A stretch of DNA of 64,000 bases, taken from Marthasterias glacialis (lineage: Eukaryota > Echinodermata > Asteroidea > Forcipulatida > Asteriidae). The position numbers and the translations under genes are program-made. Shown in pieces: positions 13,601 to 22,404 of this stretch (position 1 is its first letter; every line of letters begins with the position of its first letter). The stretch lies in assembly GCA_911728455.2 (NCBI GenBank), contig OU452224.1:7320501-7384500 (forward strand). The letters are read 5' to 3'. The notes beneath the pieces are model-generated. The model did not search any database. It saw only the letters and a list, made by a program, of their open reading frames with translations, and was not told the origin of the DNA.

Positions 13601-14993
13601 ATCAACAGCCTGATTAAATATTTCAAACTTGGTTCATTTACTTTCTCAAGAATCTGGCATACGAGATGATATAACCAAAGCAATCCTTATACTACAAGAG
13701 GATGACACTCTCCTCCGCCTCAAGAACAAGTGGTGGAAGACGAGCAACTGTCAATCTAACATCAACCAGAAGGAGGACGCTAGCGAGCTAGGGGTCAAGA
13801 ACATCGGAGGTATCTTCCTGGTGCTCATATCGGGTCTCGTAGCGGGCGTCATGGCAGCAGTGGCGGAGTTCGTCTGGAAGTCCAGGCAAAACGCTAATCT
13901 TGACAGAGTAAGTCAATAAGTAAATCCACGCATCTCTTCTATAAAAATGCCAGTCTGGACAATTTTGTTGTTTGAAATGAAATATCAGTTGGAGTAAATT
14001 GAAGAGCCGTTTCTAAGCCAATGCCAAAATTATTCATCATGCCAATAATTGAGTCATTTTTAAAGATTATTGCAAAATTTCATCAAGCAGTTCGGCAGAA
14101 AATGTAACTTCGCAAAATTTGCTGAGCGAAACAATATTGGGCACAAAGGAATAATGTGCATTACACGGCATTGCAATGGCTGGTAATTTCTGCACAGTAA
14201 TCCATTTTCGTACTGAGCGATGTTTTCTACTTAGGCCTTCCAGCTGTGACAAATTAGGCTTTGTTACCCGAACATAAAACGCAAATTTTGAAATTCTTCA
14301 GTTGGACATCCTAGCCGTGTAGCCTAGCCGAAATGTTTTTTGCTACATTGTAAATGTCTTTTTAAATTAATGTATATTTTGCGTTTGAAATTGAAAAAAG
14401 GCAGATGAATAATAACAATAATTGTAATATTAATAACATTATTAATTGTAATATTAATAACATTAATAATAATCATATCATTAACTCTAATGGGTGCTTA
14501 ACATTTTCCTTAAACTTTGCACAGCCATCTTGTATTTCAACCATGAGAAATCAATATAACCAAAACCGAGGCTACAAGGAAAACAATCTGGATTTTTTTA
14601 TGATTGCCATGATTGCATACATAAATTTTACGAAGGATGGCTGGCAGCCTGGAAAAGATTAACTTTCATTCTTCACAATTATTTTTCAAGGAGATAACGG
14701 CAGTCAAGGGAGATCTATACTTACTAATATTTATTGCATACAGTCACTAGGTGGCGCTATACTTCACAGTGTATTGGTTTTTTCTGCTTAACTTTTAACC
14801 ATTAAATTGTTTGTATTTTCTTTGGTAGAAATCTCTTTGTGGTGAGATGATGGCTGAATTGAGGTTTGCATGTCGCTGCAACAAAAGACGAAACAGCAAA
14901 CCAGTCATTGAGCACAAATACATACCAGCTTCACCGTTTCCAACAGCAGGTATCAATGGCCAAGCCATTCAAATGACAGAGACGGTAGCTTGA
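983..14993 (+). CDS. GRIK: Kainate-type ionotropic glutamate receptor (GRIK family), 12 exons, 5' partial
   Basis: Coding segments 983-1237, 1970-2148, 7022-7075, 7668-7829, 8507-8668, 9691-9801, 10464-10574, 10945-11157, 11291-11851, 12803-13031, 13651-13907 and 14829-14993 join in one frame to 818 codons plus TGA. All introns are GT/AG. The product is a glutamate-gated cation channel subunit of the plasma membrane. Visible in order: amino-terminal domain (from VAAIFGPS), S1 with the carboxylate-binding Arg in ITYSREQV, M1, re-entrant pore LMQQGSE, M3 with [10 protein letters not shown]2 with GGSTETFF and LLESTTAEY (agonist-amino Glu), M4, and a short basic tail ending [15 protein letters not shown] and the S2 motifs favour kainate over AMPA or NMDA classes. 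All agonist-contact motifs are intact, so the gene looks functional. About 90 N-terminal residues are outside the window. Orthology to one vertebrate GRIK gene cannot be assigned. Confidence 0.95.
1970..2148 (+). CDS. GRIK: GRIK exon: amino-terminal domain
   Basis: This encodes [16 protein letters not shown] and [20 protein letters not shown], which match the family's RLQEL, LRLKIRQLP and HVIFDCS regions. The acceptor CCCATCAG has a poor pyrimidine tract; the donor is GTCAGT. The phase agrees with the previous exon and the exon ends between codons. Confidence 0.92.
3449..3902 (+). repeat. Degenerate minisatellite of AATAAACGCAA units
   Basis: Units of roughly 20-25 bases of the form TTGCGAATAAACGCAAAAC recur imperfectly from 3449 to about 3750, with one more unit at 3881-3900. 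Most units carry AATAAA in the sense direction of the receptor gene, within its intron. Confidence 0.7.
4629..4674. repeat. Poly-T tract
   Basis: A nearly pure T-run is interrupted by a few G residues. It gives a spurious phenylalanine-rich reading frame. It may be the antisense tail of a decayed retroelement, but no element body was recognised beside it. Confidence 0.7.
6651..6966. mobile_element. TIR element, family shared with 15811-16210
   Basis: The ends are inverted copies: AAGATAGGACAC on the left and GTGTCCTATCTT followed by TCTAGTATCTT on the right. The body shares long stretches with 15811-16210, for example GGTAAAACCAAAGATCG, CCAACTAAAAAAGG and GAAGGGCGCCATCACGCGG. No reading frame of note, so it is a non-autonomous DNA element. 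Confidence 0.65.
7022..7075 (+). CDS. GRIK: GRIK micro-exon: 18 residues of the amino-terminal domain
   Basis: The exon is only 54 bases and encodes [18 protein letters not shown], matching the family's MMTEYYHYIFTTL region. The acceptor is TTTTCCTGACAG and the donor GTAAGT. It keeps phase 0 on both sides and fills exactly the gap between its neighbours in the protein. Confidence 0.88.
7303..7519. mobile_element. MITE-like element, second copy of the 623-853 family
   Basis: The ends CTACACT and AGTGTAG are inverted. The interior repeats words such as TGACCCGG, CTGGGTCA and GACTCGGAAT as at 623-853, and the right end has the same GGGGCTTTTTTATAG style terminus. Intronic, non-coding. Confidence 0.5.
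7668..7829 (+). CDS. GRIK: GRIK exon: amino-terminal domain
   Basis: This encodes [20 protein letters not shown], then VAAEWRARF and NNPMERGLT, equivalent to the vertebrate [21 protein letters not shown] region. The acceptor is CTCTGGCAG and the donor GTAAGC. Phase 0 on both sides. Confidence 0.92.
8507..8668 (+). CDS. GRIK: GRIK exon: amino-terminal domain, [10 protein letters not shown] region
   Basis: This encodes [17 protein letters not shown], then NMTVQSLSC, a possible N-glycosylation site and conserved cysteine, then [14 protein letters not shown]. The acceptor is CCCTACTAG and the donor GTGAGT. Phase 0. [10 protein letters not shown] is one of the best-conserved kainate-receptor N-terminal motifs. 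Confidence 0.94.
8814..8973. mobile_element. 160-bp MITE with perfect 17-bp TIRs
   Basis: The left end GTAATGAGAGACTTTTG and the right end CAAAAGTCTCTCATTAC are exact reverse complements. Inside the left end lies GACGCTAGCGGCAGCAGAC, the GTGGCAGCAGAC motif shared with elements at 1503-1540, 9260-9405, 9886-10160 and 12617-12750. The centre is rich in GCATGCGC-type words. No coding capacity. Confidence 0.75.
8985..9060 (+). repeat. Dispersed repeat shared with 71-150
   Basis: The order CCCAAAGTGGCGTAACCAAG, then GTGATGACGTCAGGTGAATT, matches 71-150 (CCCAAATGGCGTAACAAAG, then GATGACGTCATGGTGAATTT) with small differences. The family is unidentified. Confidence 0.55.
9260..9405. mobile_element. 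Foldback MITE, GTGGCAGCAGACTTACC family
   Basis: Both arms carry the motif in inverted orientation: TTGGCAGCAAACTTACCAGG on the left and CCTGGTAAGTCTGCTGCCAC on the right. It is collinear with the reverse complement of 12617-12750, so two copies of one family lie in opposite orientation in introns of the same gene. Confidence 0.7.
9691..9801 (+). CDS. GRIK: GRIK exon: end of amino-terminal domain
   Basis: This encodes [20 protein letters not shown], then [16 protein letters not shown], aligned to the family's WEGLTGRITFNKTNG and LDVISL. The acceptor is CTTTGTTGCAG and the donor GTACAA, the weakest donor of the gene. Phase 0. Confidence 0.92.
9886..10160. mobile_element. Foldback element with GGTGGC-containing ends
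   Basis: The left end ACGTTAGGTGGCAGCATACAT and the right end ATGTCTGTCGCCACCAAGCG are imperfect inverted copies of the motif also found in the 9260 and 12617 elements. The interior differs, so this is a longer relative. It contains one TGACGTCA palindrome at 9932. Confidence 0.5.
10464..10574 (+). CDS. GRIK: GRIK exon: linker into the ligand-binding domain
   Basis: This encodes [17 protein letters not shown], then [20 protein letters not shown] is the family's SNRSLIVTTIL start of S1. The acceptor is TTTGTTCGCAG and the donor GTAAGT. Phase 0. Confidence 0.94.
10718..10882. mobile_element. hAT-type MITE with near-perfect 8-bp target duplication
   Basis: The ends CAGCGGAGTAGCCAGG and TTGGCTACGCCGCTG are imperfect inverted repeats of the CAGNGGCGTAGCCA type known for hAT elements. 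The flanking 8-mers GATATGCC (10710-10717) and AATATGCC (10883-10890) agree at 7 of 8 positions, as expected for the hAT 8-bp target duplication. The interior is G/C-run rich and non-coding. Confidence 0.8.
10945..11157 (+). CDS. GRIK: GRIK exon: ligand-binding domain S1
   Basis: This encodes [10 protein letters not shown], then [17 protein letters not shown], then [12 protein letters not shown] and [26 protein letters not shown] and WNGMVGKL are standard S1 motifs. The acceptor is GTAAACTACAG and the donor GTCAGT. Phase 0. Confidence 0.95.
11291..11851 (+). CDS. GRIK: GRIK exon: S1 end, M1, pore loop, M3 and start of S2
   Basis: This is the largest exon (187 codons). Residues 1-24 hold [14 protein letters not shown] with the glutamate-binding Arg at 11333-11335. 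M1 is at about residues 54-76 ([19 protein letters not shown]). The pore is [12 protein letters not shown], and the Q/R-site Gln is CAG at 11627-11629. M3 ends in [15 protein letters not shown], and [14 protein letters not shown] with GGSTETFF starts S2. The acceptor is TTATTTACAG and the donor GTAAGT. Phase 0. Confidence 0.97.
12617..12750. mobile_element. Foldback MITE upstream of the S2 exon
   Basis: The arms CTAGGTGGCAGCAGACTTAC and GTAAGTCTGCTGCCGCCTA are inverted copies. The loop carries the 12-bp palindrome TGCGCATGCGCA at 12674-12685, which equals the NRF-1 consensus. It is the reverse-oriented sister of 9260-9405 and ends about 50 bases before a splice acceptor. Confidence 0.75.
12803..13031 (+). 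CDS. GRIK: GRIK exon: ligand-binding domain S2
   Basis: This encodes [39 protein letters not shown] (Glu that binds the agonist amino group), then [19 protein letters not shown]. The acceptor follows a T-rich tract ending CACCACAG; the donor is GTAAGT. It ends on the first base of a split codon. Confidence 0.95.
13651..13907 (+). CDS. GRIK: GRIK exon: end of S2 and transmembrane segment M4
   Basis: This encodes [27 protein letters not shown], then [18 protein letters not shown] (start of M4) and the [14 protein letters not shown] cytoplasmic start. The acceptor TTTCTCAAG lacks the usual C before AG. The split codon C|AA gives Gln. The donor is GTAAGT. Confidence 0.94.
14829..14993 (+). CDS. 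GRIK: GRIK terminal exon: cytoplasmic tail ending ETVA
   Basis: This encodes [20 protein letters not shown], then a short tail ending QMTETVA and TGA at 14991. [12 protein letters not shown] matches the vertebrate RSFCSAMVEELR membrane-proximal segment. The last four residues resemble ETMA of GluK2, a known PDZ ligand. An internal GCAG/GTATCA could act as a donor for an alternative tail, but the PDZ-like end supports reading through to this stop. Confidence 0.92.
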   Translation, partial: KSLCGEMMAELRFACRCNKRRNSKPVIEHKYIPASPFPTAGINGQAIQMTETVA

Positions 14994-15487
14994 TGGTAAC
15001 AAACTTAACTGAGTTGGTCTCAGTTCTCCAAAACTCTGATAGGTGACGTAATGTACAGTTTGTTTTCTTAAATGCCATAGCTGAGCACCGTGTACGCAGT
15101 GCTCCATTTCGGTGCTTTTAATTGGGGAAACAAAATATCACTGTTAATGCAAGTTAGACTTGAATTCATACCAAGTTATGTTGGTTGGTGCCGAATGTGG
15201 ACGTTCAAAACTACTCATCGAGATACGATGGACTGCAAAACAGTATCAGCAAGTTCCAACCTCTGACGAGATTGGAACAAACGCCGCCATCTACGGTTCA
15301 ACACCACATCCATTAGGATTATCGGTTGACTGGAAGTCTACAGTTGCATGACACAGACGGGACCTGCACCAACATGAGTGCAGATGGAGTAACGTTCCGG
15401 CCGTCGAAGCTTAATCCCCACCCGTCAAGTCAGGATTAGTGTTTCTAAACGATAACATGTTGGTTAATATCTGCTGAAACTTATCTC

Positions 15488-15555
15488 CACCTTGGATGGG
15501 ATGTGAACCCCCGGCCCACACAACTAATGAGCTCACCCAGTGACCACAAGCTCTC
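15488..15555 (-). repeat. tRNA-derived SINE remnant
   Basis: On the minus strand a B-box-like GGTTCACATCC (15499-15509) lies about 30 bases downstream of an A-box-like TGGTCACTGGGTGAGCTC. The spacing and order are those of a tRNA head. No intact cloverleaf was found. Confidence 0.4.
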
Positions 15556-15810
15556 ATCCGACTTGATGCTACGATGTTTGTCTTCAGAGCAGTAACTTTT
15601 AAAGTTGGTCAGATTTGTAGTTTTTGTTTAAAAGATAATATGGGCAATGGGTCGTTTGGTTGTCCCCATGAGATATTTTTAATGACTTTTTTAGTACTCT
15701 CATTATATCATGCATTCAAAGTCGGCAAAACGTTGGGCTGGTATGGCCCCTAGTTAGTGGTTATTATTGAATCAACTGCATCACAGCATTGGTAGGTCAA
15801 GAACATTGGA

Positions 15811-16210
15811 GATATCAAAAATACTAGATAAACAAGACAAGGACACTCAAAAACATGACATGCAAAATTGGCAAAGTTCGCGCAAGAACCATTTGTCGAC
15901 TAGAGGTCCATATTGCACGGTACCCAACACAGTTTTTTGAGCCGGAGTAACAATTTACATCAGCCTCTAGTCGACAAATGTTCCTTGTGCGACTTTGGGC
16001 ATTGCTGCTCGTGGAAGTGCGCCCGCTGTTGTTAGGTAAGTAAAACCAAAGATCGTTTGCGCGATAAGTAGGGCTACTAAATGGAAGAACTTGGGTCAAA
16101 CGATCACCACCAACTAAAAAAGGGTGAAGGCAGATCAGAAACTCTGGCAAAATTGACACATGAGGAAGGGCGCCATCACGCGGTAGATGTCTTTCTAGTA
16201 TCTTCGAAGA
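15811..16210. mobile_element. TIR element, family of 6651-6966, carrying a nested insert
   Basis: The left end has AATACTAGATAAACAAGAC and AAGGACAC; the right end has TTTCTAGTATCTTC. The body matches 6651-6966, but at the word TGCAAAATTGG the match is broken by about 140 bases (15871-16009) before resuming at GCGCCCGCTGTTGTTAGGTA. The inserted stretch is itself a foldback element. Confidence 0.65.
15871..16009. mobile_element. Nested foldback insert with ATTTGTCGACTAGAGG arms
   Basis: ATTTGTCGACTAGAGG (15891-15906) and CCTCTAGTCGACAAAT (15964-15979) are exact inverted copies, extended outward by a nearly matching stretch (CAAAGTTCGCGCAAGAAC against GTTCCTTGTGCGACTTTG). The sister element at 6651-6966 lacks the whole block, which shows it as a later insertion. 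Confidence 0.7.
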
Positions 16211-16284
16211 TATATGACTGGCATCCATCAGGCCAACTTGTCACCATGTTTCCGGACATGATGAGAAAGAAGCTGAAGAAATAA

Positions 16285-19200
16285 ACACAAAGCAACTTTC
16301 GTTACACCTTGTACTTCTATTTCAATATAATCAGCCCAGAAAACTGTCTATAGTTATAAAATTACTGCCGATCTCTCTCGAGTTCTCTGGGGGTTGTGGA
16401 TTTTTTTTTTTTTTTTCTTACTAGTAAAACTTACAATTTTAAGGAGCAACTTGCACGATTTTAACGAATTCCGCCCTCTTGCGAGAGATATATTTCAGAG
16501 GCTTTTTTCGATGTTTTAAACGCTTGAAAGAGAAATCAAAGTCTCCCTGAAACAAAATCAAAAGATGAATGGATTGTGAATTCGTCATCGAGATAAAAGG
16601 TAATTAAATGGAATTATGTGTAGATTGATTTCAACAAAGGGCGCACTGACGTTGCCTTTGAGCACTTCAGTTCAAAGTTGTTGCCAGAGTTAGTGGCCAT
16701 AAGTTGCTACCATTTTCATATTGATGCCAAGTCCAACACGCTGTTGACAAAACCAGCTTCGATGGAAAGCTTTGAACCGTGACTTTTTAATCAATGGGAC
16801 CATTTGCACGGTACAGGTGTAGTCTTTGTTTAGTTGAGAATGAGCAATTCGCAACATTTAGGAAGTTTGCATCAGTGTTTAATTGACATTTTTATTTGTT
16901 TTAAAGAAAGTCTTCCATGATACCACAACCGTCCCACGGACACGATGTGTTTGTACCTAAGAGGGTTTCAACCTTTATGCGTTCCAAATTAGATGACATG
17001 GGGGCAACACACCCAAATATTTTGGCCCCTGTTGTCGCTGTGGAATTGTTGTCCGAAACTAACTTCTATTTTGCAGCTGCAAACGTCTTCAGATTGCTCT
17101 GCACTTAGTCAACTGAAAATACTCAGTTTAACTGAATATCTTCTTGGGTTTTAATGTTGTATTCTGTTGGAAAGTTATTGCTTATAAAAACGCCGGTTTT
17201 ATTTACGGTACACTATAACTATTATAATATATATATACTGCCCTCTATTGGCTGGAATTGCAAGATCCAACTAAATCCATGCTATGCCAACTTAAAAACT
17301 CCTTAAGTTGGATTAAACAGAGTGTATTATAGAAGGTGAATTAAAAACAAAATGTGTATCGAAGGATACTTTTGTTTAAACTCTTGTCCTGGCAGTACTT
17401 GATTGCAAATGATGTAAGCATTATCGAACATTGAGATAAATTATATAATGTAAGTATAATGTGATTACGATTAATGTAACAATGTAACAATGGTATTGGT
17501 CCATTGATCGAGAAGTAAGGGGATGTATACGGACACCAGCTTGGAGAGCGGCGCGTTGACAAACTGAGACACAGACACGTCATTGTGACGTGTGTTTGTG
17601 AGGCCGTGTACGAATTTTAATGGCTTCGGCAGACGCTATGGCCGGAACGCGAAAAAATATTTTTCCTCAACGTCGTCGTTGCAGCCAACGGCTGTGGGCG
17701 TGGCAGTAGCCTCTTGATCCGCACGCGGCCTGAGTTGCTTTAAGGTCACGTCATTAGTTGGGATGCCTCTGAGGCACCGCTGTGACGAAAACCATTTACT
17801 TTTTAATATTATCGCTTTAAGTTCAATCGTTATAAAAACTGCAAATAGATACGACAGAACAAGTCATTTTAATTTGGGCAAGTCTGTAGCTGAACAAAAC
17901 TACAAGCGGTCAGTATTCACGGAGTTTATTTTGTACATAACATGCATAACACTTCAAATGTATTTCAGCAATAGGCCTATCAGCCGATTGGGTCCAACGG
18001 CCGACATTGTATTATAATTATACAAATACAAATGTAAAGTATAAATAAACTTTTATATAAAAAACACAATTTTTTTTGTACACAATATAACTAAAGATAC
18101 TTACTATATAACTTCTTAAATTATGATTGTAATAAAAGTGAATTCAGAGTTGTAAAACAGTTTTTTAATTGTTAAGTTGCAAACAGAGGTATTTGATTGA
18201 TAAGGGTAAGGTCGTGTACCATCTTACACATTCAAAGACGGGTATTGCGTCTGAGGCACTTAATATTTGATAAATTGAACAAGACAACTTACAATGGCTT
18301 TTGTCCTTGCACTGACGTCACATGCGGCTGTTGTTTGCCCATGAACTACCATTTTGAGAGTCCATAGCCCCTCGCGCAATGTTCAGAACTGCCATCCTGT
18401 TGGTAAGTCTGACGTCATTACAGCCTAAATTACGCCCACTTCGCACATGCCGGTTTGGAAGGAGATTCTGTTCGAGCATACGGCGAATTGTGTACTAACT
18501 CCTTCTGATAAGGCCCTCTTTTGAAAAAACTACTCCAGCCCACGTTAATTTACCGTATGGTGGACACATTACCCGGAGGACAGAATACCCTATGACACCG
18601 GAACCAAACATCATCAGAAGCCCCATTGCAAATGCATTGGTCAACATTTTCTACAAAGATTTACGCAAAATCTGACTAAGCTAGGTGGTTGCATTTGACA
18701 CATTGTGTTGCCCAGACACAACATCTTCATGTGAAATTGATTGACAGGCTATCTCGTTGGTGAGTGTGACAGTTCCACAATCAACCACGCCCACTTTGGC
18801 TCCAACGTGTGCGATCTTTGCAATAAAATGCATTAAACTTGTCTTGTTTTTCTTTTACGATTTACGCAAAATACTATATGTTCTTACACGACATTTTATA
18901 TGAACTGGTCTCTCAATGTCAAAATAGGAGGAAAAATTGTTTTCATTCTGGGAAAATGGGTTAATATTGTAGGATTATAAACAATATTTTACGCTCAGAA
19001 AACCCAAATGCCATTTCTTCCCTTTTAGCATGAATATCAAGTGACTCTACATGAAATTTTAATTTGTCATTCGTAATTTATTGCTAAGACAGTTTATTCC
19101 GTTTGTGAAACGGCGAAAAAAGCTTTTGTATATTAATATTTCAGAGTAATAGTTTTTATCAGGGGAGTGTAAATTTAGTTTTCTGTTTCAATGTGTTGAT

Positions 19201-19402
19201 TTTTTTGGGTGTAAACTATGATATAGTATATCAAATTGTTTGTGAAATTTAAGAGTTTCTTTACATATAAAATAAAAGACACAGGGTGGATGATTATTCA
19301 TGACTATGTTGATGTATCTAATGAATATCAATGAGCCATCTAATGCGTACAAAATTTATGCACACGGTTGATTGTTTTTTTGAGCGATGAGGATGCCAAA
19401 GC
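16285..19402. other. Intergenic, no gene recognised
   Basis: A/T-rich DNA with short T-runs. Two TGACGTCA palindromes lie at 18313 and 18410 in a more G/C-rich patch (about 18290-18830). The short open frames here lack any recognisable motif or splice context. Confidence 0.6.
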
Positions 19403-19574
19403 CTGGGCCCAATTTCATAGAGCTGCTAAAGCAGAAAATTCTGCAGGATACCAGTCACAAATGGTACCTGTGACAACGTACTTTGGCTGGTAACTTTATT
19501 CTGGTAAGCAACATTTTTATTACGCTTAGCTACTTTTGGTGCTTGAGCAGCTGCTGTGTGAAATTGGGCCCTGG
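19403..19574. mobile_element. MITE with GGGCCCAATTTCA ends
   Basis: The left end TGGGCCCAATTTCATAGAGC and the right end GTGTGAAATTGGGCCCTGG are inverted copies, joined through AGCTGCT/AGCAGCTGCT. It is about 170 bases and non-coding. The target duplication is not clear. Confidence 0.65.
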
Positions 19575-20448
19575 TTGAATCTCATCGAGCAAAATGGGTT
19601 CATTTCTCTCTAGCCTAGATTTTATTTCCATTGTTTGAAATGAGAAAAAAACTAGACGACTGTAACGTTATACAAGTTTATTCTTTTTGAACCGGACTCG
19701 AAACTCGTTCAAAAAGGAAGACATTTGACTGCACTGTATCTTGGCCTCCAACAATAAAGGGTCATACACAGGTTTGGCTGTAAACAACAACCTAGATTGC
19801 TGAAGCATAAAAAACCAAATGCTAGTTCACACCCACCGTATATAATCAACTTAATTACTTAGTAAAAGAAAATATCAAGTGTTTGACGCTAAAAAAACAA
19901 AAAAAAACATTCAGCCGAGTATTATTTTTAATATCATTAAAAACAAAAATAATTATTTGATTGATGATTTGTCAACTTAGTATTTAAAACTGACATGAAT
20001 ATATTATTATCACTTACGCGTGCAAATCTATTTAGGTAGGTCTGGAACATCAGGATGTTAAGGACACAATCACATTTAAAATGTTTTAAGTTTCTGGTTG
20101 CTATAAAAGCATGCCTGGTGCAGAGCTCATTGTAAATCATTTGAAATCGAATAAAACTGATATTAATATAATGAGGTTTTGAAATCAAAGTTGTTTTCTG
20201 GGTATATTATTTGTGTGTGTCGTGGGCGGGCCTGTTGAAAGTATCTCTCTCTATTTTAGTAATGACATTCCAGTTAAAATGGCTATCAATAAGTCCGAAG
20301 GTAATTATGTTCAGTGACAATTTCAATATCAACACCATTTACGTTAACAGGTTTGATCTCCTACCGTTTTTCCGATAGTCAAACACAATTTCCTTAGCTT
20401 TTTTTTTTTTTTTTTTTTTTTTTGCATTTAGAACCAGATTTTTTTTTC

Positions 20449-20703
20449 TGCACCAATGAACAAATTTGGTTATTTCATCTCCATACCCGGTCTCATCCTC
20501 ATGAGAAATGAATCCTGTTAACGAAGTGTCATCTGCATACTTGAGAATAGATCACGTGATATTACTACATCTGAGATCACTTGTATAGAGTGTGAAAAGT
20601 GCTGGGGATAAAACACATTCCTGAGGGCGCCCCCCCCCCCGAACCTGACGTGAAAGCGAGGCTTGCCCGTGCCAGCTTATTCCATTTGCCATTCCCTCAA
20701 TCC
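20449..20703 (-). pseudogene. Non-LTR retrotransposon reverse-transcriptase fragment (YADD box)
   Basis: On the minus strand one frame reads WIEGMANGISWHGQASLSRQ, then PQECVLSPALFTLYTSDLR, then one TGA, then SILKYADDTSLTGFIS and GDEITKFVHWC. PQ-CVLSP-LF-LY and YADDTSL are the RT palm motifs of CR1/Rex-type LINEs. The arginine-glycine stretch over an 11-base C-run (20630-20640) may have altered the frame locally. Only about 85 codons survive, so this is a dead fragment. Confidence 0.75.
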
Positions 20704-21678
20704 AAATTAAGCAGCCACGGTGTGACTTTCACGGTATAAACAATATCAGAAACAGGGGACCAGACTATTTGGAATAAATTTAAATTGAATGAAAACAAGG
20801 AACTTTCTCGGTCATAATTATCAAAAAATATGTATATATACTTTTATTTATTTGTTATTGTTATTTTTTTTCTCTTTACGTCTCGTAAACAGATTGCTGT
20901 CCTCAAAAAAATAATTATAGCAGGAATGGACAGGCTCTTGTTAAATTTTTGTGGGAAATCCTTGGGCTTGTATTTGATTTTACATTTACAACAAAGTTAA
21001 TTTTCTAAATTGTCTAAATACAAGTGATATAACCAGAGCGAGGCTGGAGAGAGAGGGGATGTCGTACTCTGGATGGAGTGGCACTACATTCAGGAAGCAA
21101 GGAGGGGTGACGGTGGTGGCGTCAGGAAAGTCTTGTCTACGGTCTAAGAATTGAGATGACAGTCGTAGGTGTTTTTATTCAGTGTTTCCTGGACGGTTTG
21201 GGAATAGGGGACACTCAACAAATATATTTTTCATCATGATTCATGGCTTTTTATGGGATTTTAGGTAATCGTAATTTGGGATATGCAATTTAGTAAATAT
21301 TTTTATTCGAATAAAAGTTACCAGGATCAGATTTGTGATTTTTATGGTGGGATTATAGTTTCAAACTCACTGTCTCAAAATGATTATTTGGGTGTCAGTT
21401 ATCGTACTTAACTCAAATTTGTGAAAAAGCATGTAATGAAAAAATTAATGTGAACTAAAAGTTAATGGATTTGTAAAAGTGACTGGCTTTCAAAAGAGGG
21501 CGCCAACAATGGCGCTGAGATGTGTGGATCCTATAGTCATGATGGAAAATATGCGTAGAAATAACACCTGCTTCCCTAAAAAGTTCTAATAGGAAACCAG
21601 TCTACATAAAAAATGAGTTGGCTTTTTATTTTGTGCCATGCGGTAACTTTGATTTGTCTTTTTTTCTTCACGTTTCAG

Positions 21679-21723
21679 TTTGATGTATGAAACTCTAGAA
21701 CAATGCAACGAGAAGAGAACCAG
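21679..21723 (+). CDS. Candidate isolated exon of unknown gene
   Basis: A good acceptor (TTCTTCACGTTTCAG) and donor (GTAAGG) bound 45 bases with one open frame, LMYETLEQCNEKRT, containing an ATG at 21682. No partner exon or homologue was recognised, so this may be a chance pairing of splice-like sites. Confidence 0.2.
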
Positions 21724-22009
21724 GTAAGGGTCACTTTGGTAAATTAAAATTCAGTACTGGTCATTTTGGGGTGAAGTGGGGCCCTTCGAAGATCAACTTA
21801 TTCCCGTGTACATAATGCTGTCATATTGGTTTGTACAGTGGCCTATGTACGTATGTACTGCATAAGAACACAGTCACAACCAAGTGCATAATTGACTAAG
21901 GTACTTGTAGTAACTTCTTGTGGAGAATTTTTTCTTCCCTCGTTACTCAGCACAAAACTTTGTAAACATTGGTGTTTTGTCATATCTGTTTTATTTATTA
22001 TCATTTGGA

Positions 22010-22390
22010 AAAGTTTCCATATCCGACTGCCATTTTCTAAAGGATGTTTTAGATTTTTTAATGGACTTTGGGCTTTATTTCCCGTTTTTAATATTCCTCT
22101 TGAGGAATTGGTAGCTAAAATACTAATAATTTTCCTTTAAAAAAGAAAAATAAAGCGGACATTTCATCGCGTATTCATGCCTAAAGAGCTAAAATGGCGT
22201 TTAGCGCGTAACGTCAAGACAACCGTGGACATGAAAATTGCTTATTTTTCATGATTTTAAAACTTTGTAATCGTTCAAAGTGCCTGTTCCCCTCTGTGTA
22301 CATTCTGTCAACCTTTCTGGACAGGTTAGGATATAATTTGACCTAAATTAAGGGAGATAAAGTGGCAGCCGGATACGGCATTTTTGCTAA
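22010..22390 (+). repeat. Dispersed repeat, copy 1 (second at 33345-33690)
   Basis: Long near-identical stretches are shared with 33345-33690 in the same orientation, including TTCCATATCCGACTGC, CTTATTTTTCATGATTT, TTCAAAGTGCCTGTTCC and CATTCTGTCAACCTTTCTGG. There is no coding frame in common. The class is unknown. Confidence 0.7.
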
Positions 22391-22404
22391 TTAAAAAAAT
22401 TGAA

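Larger units (their letters stand above)
14994..16284 (+). other. Probable 3' UTR or downstream flank of GRIK
   Basis: No canonical AATAAA was seen between the stop codon and 16279-16284, which would be the first poly(A) signal and would give a 3' UTR of about 1.3 kb. The stretch contains a SINE remnant and a TIR element, so a shorter UTR using a variant signal is equally possible. Confidence 0.35.

Noticed and set aside
15160-15351. 63-codon frame downstream of the receptor, ending STVA
   Set aside because: It looks like an alternative PDZ-type tail but has no splice acceptor in phase and no similarity to receptor tails.
16917-17108. 63-codon frame (VFVPKRVSTFMRSKLDDMG)
   Set aside because: No family resemblance, no splice context and no repeat support.
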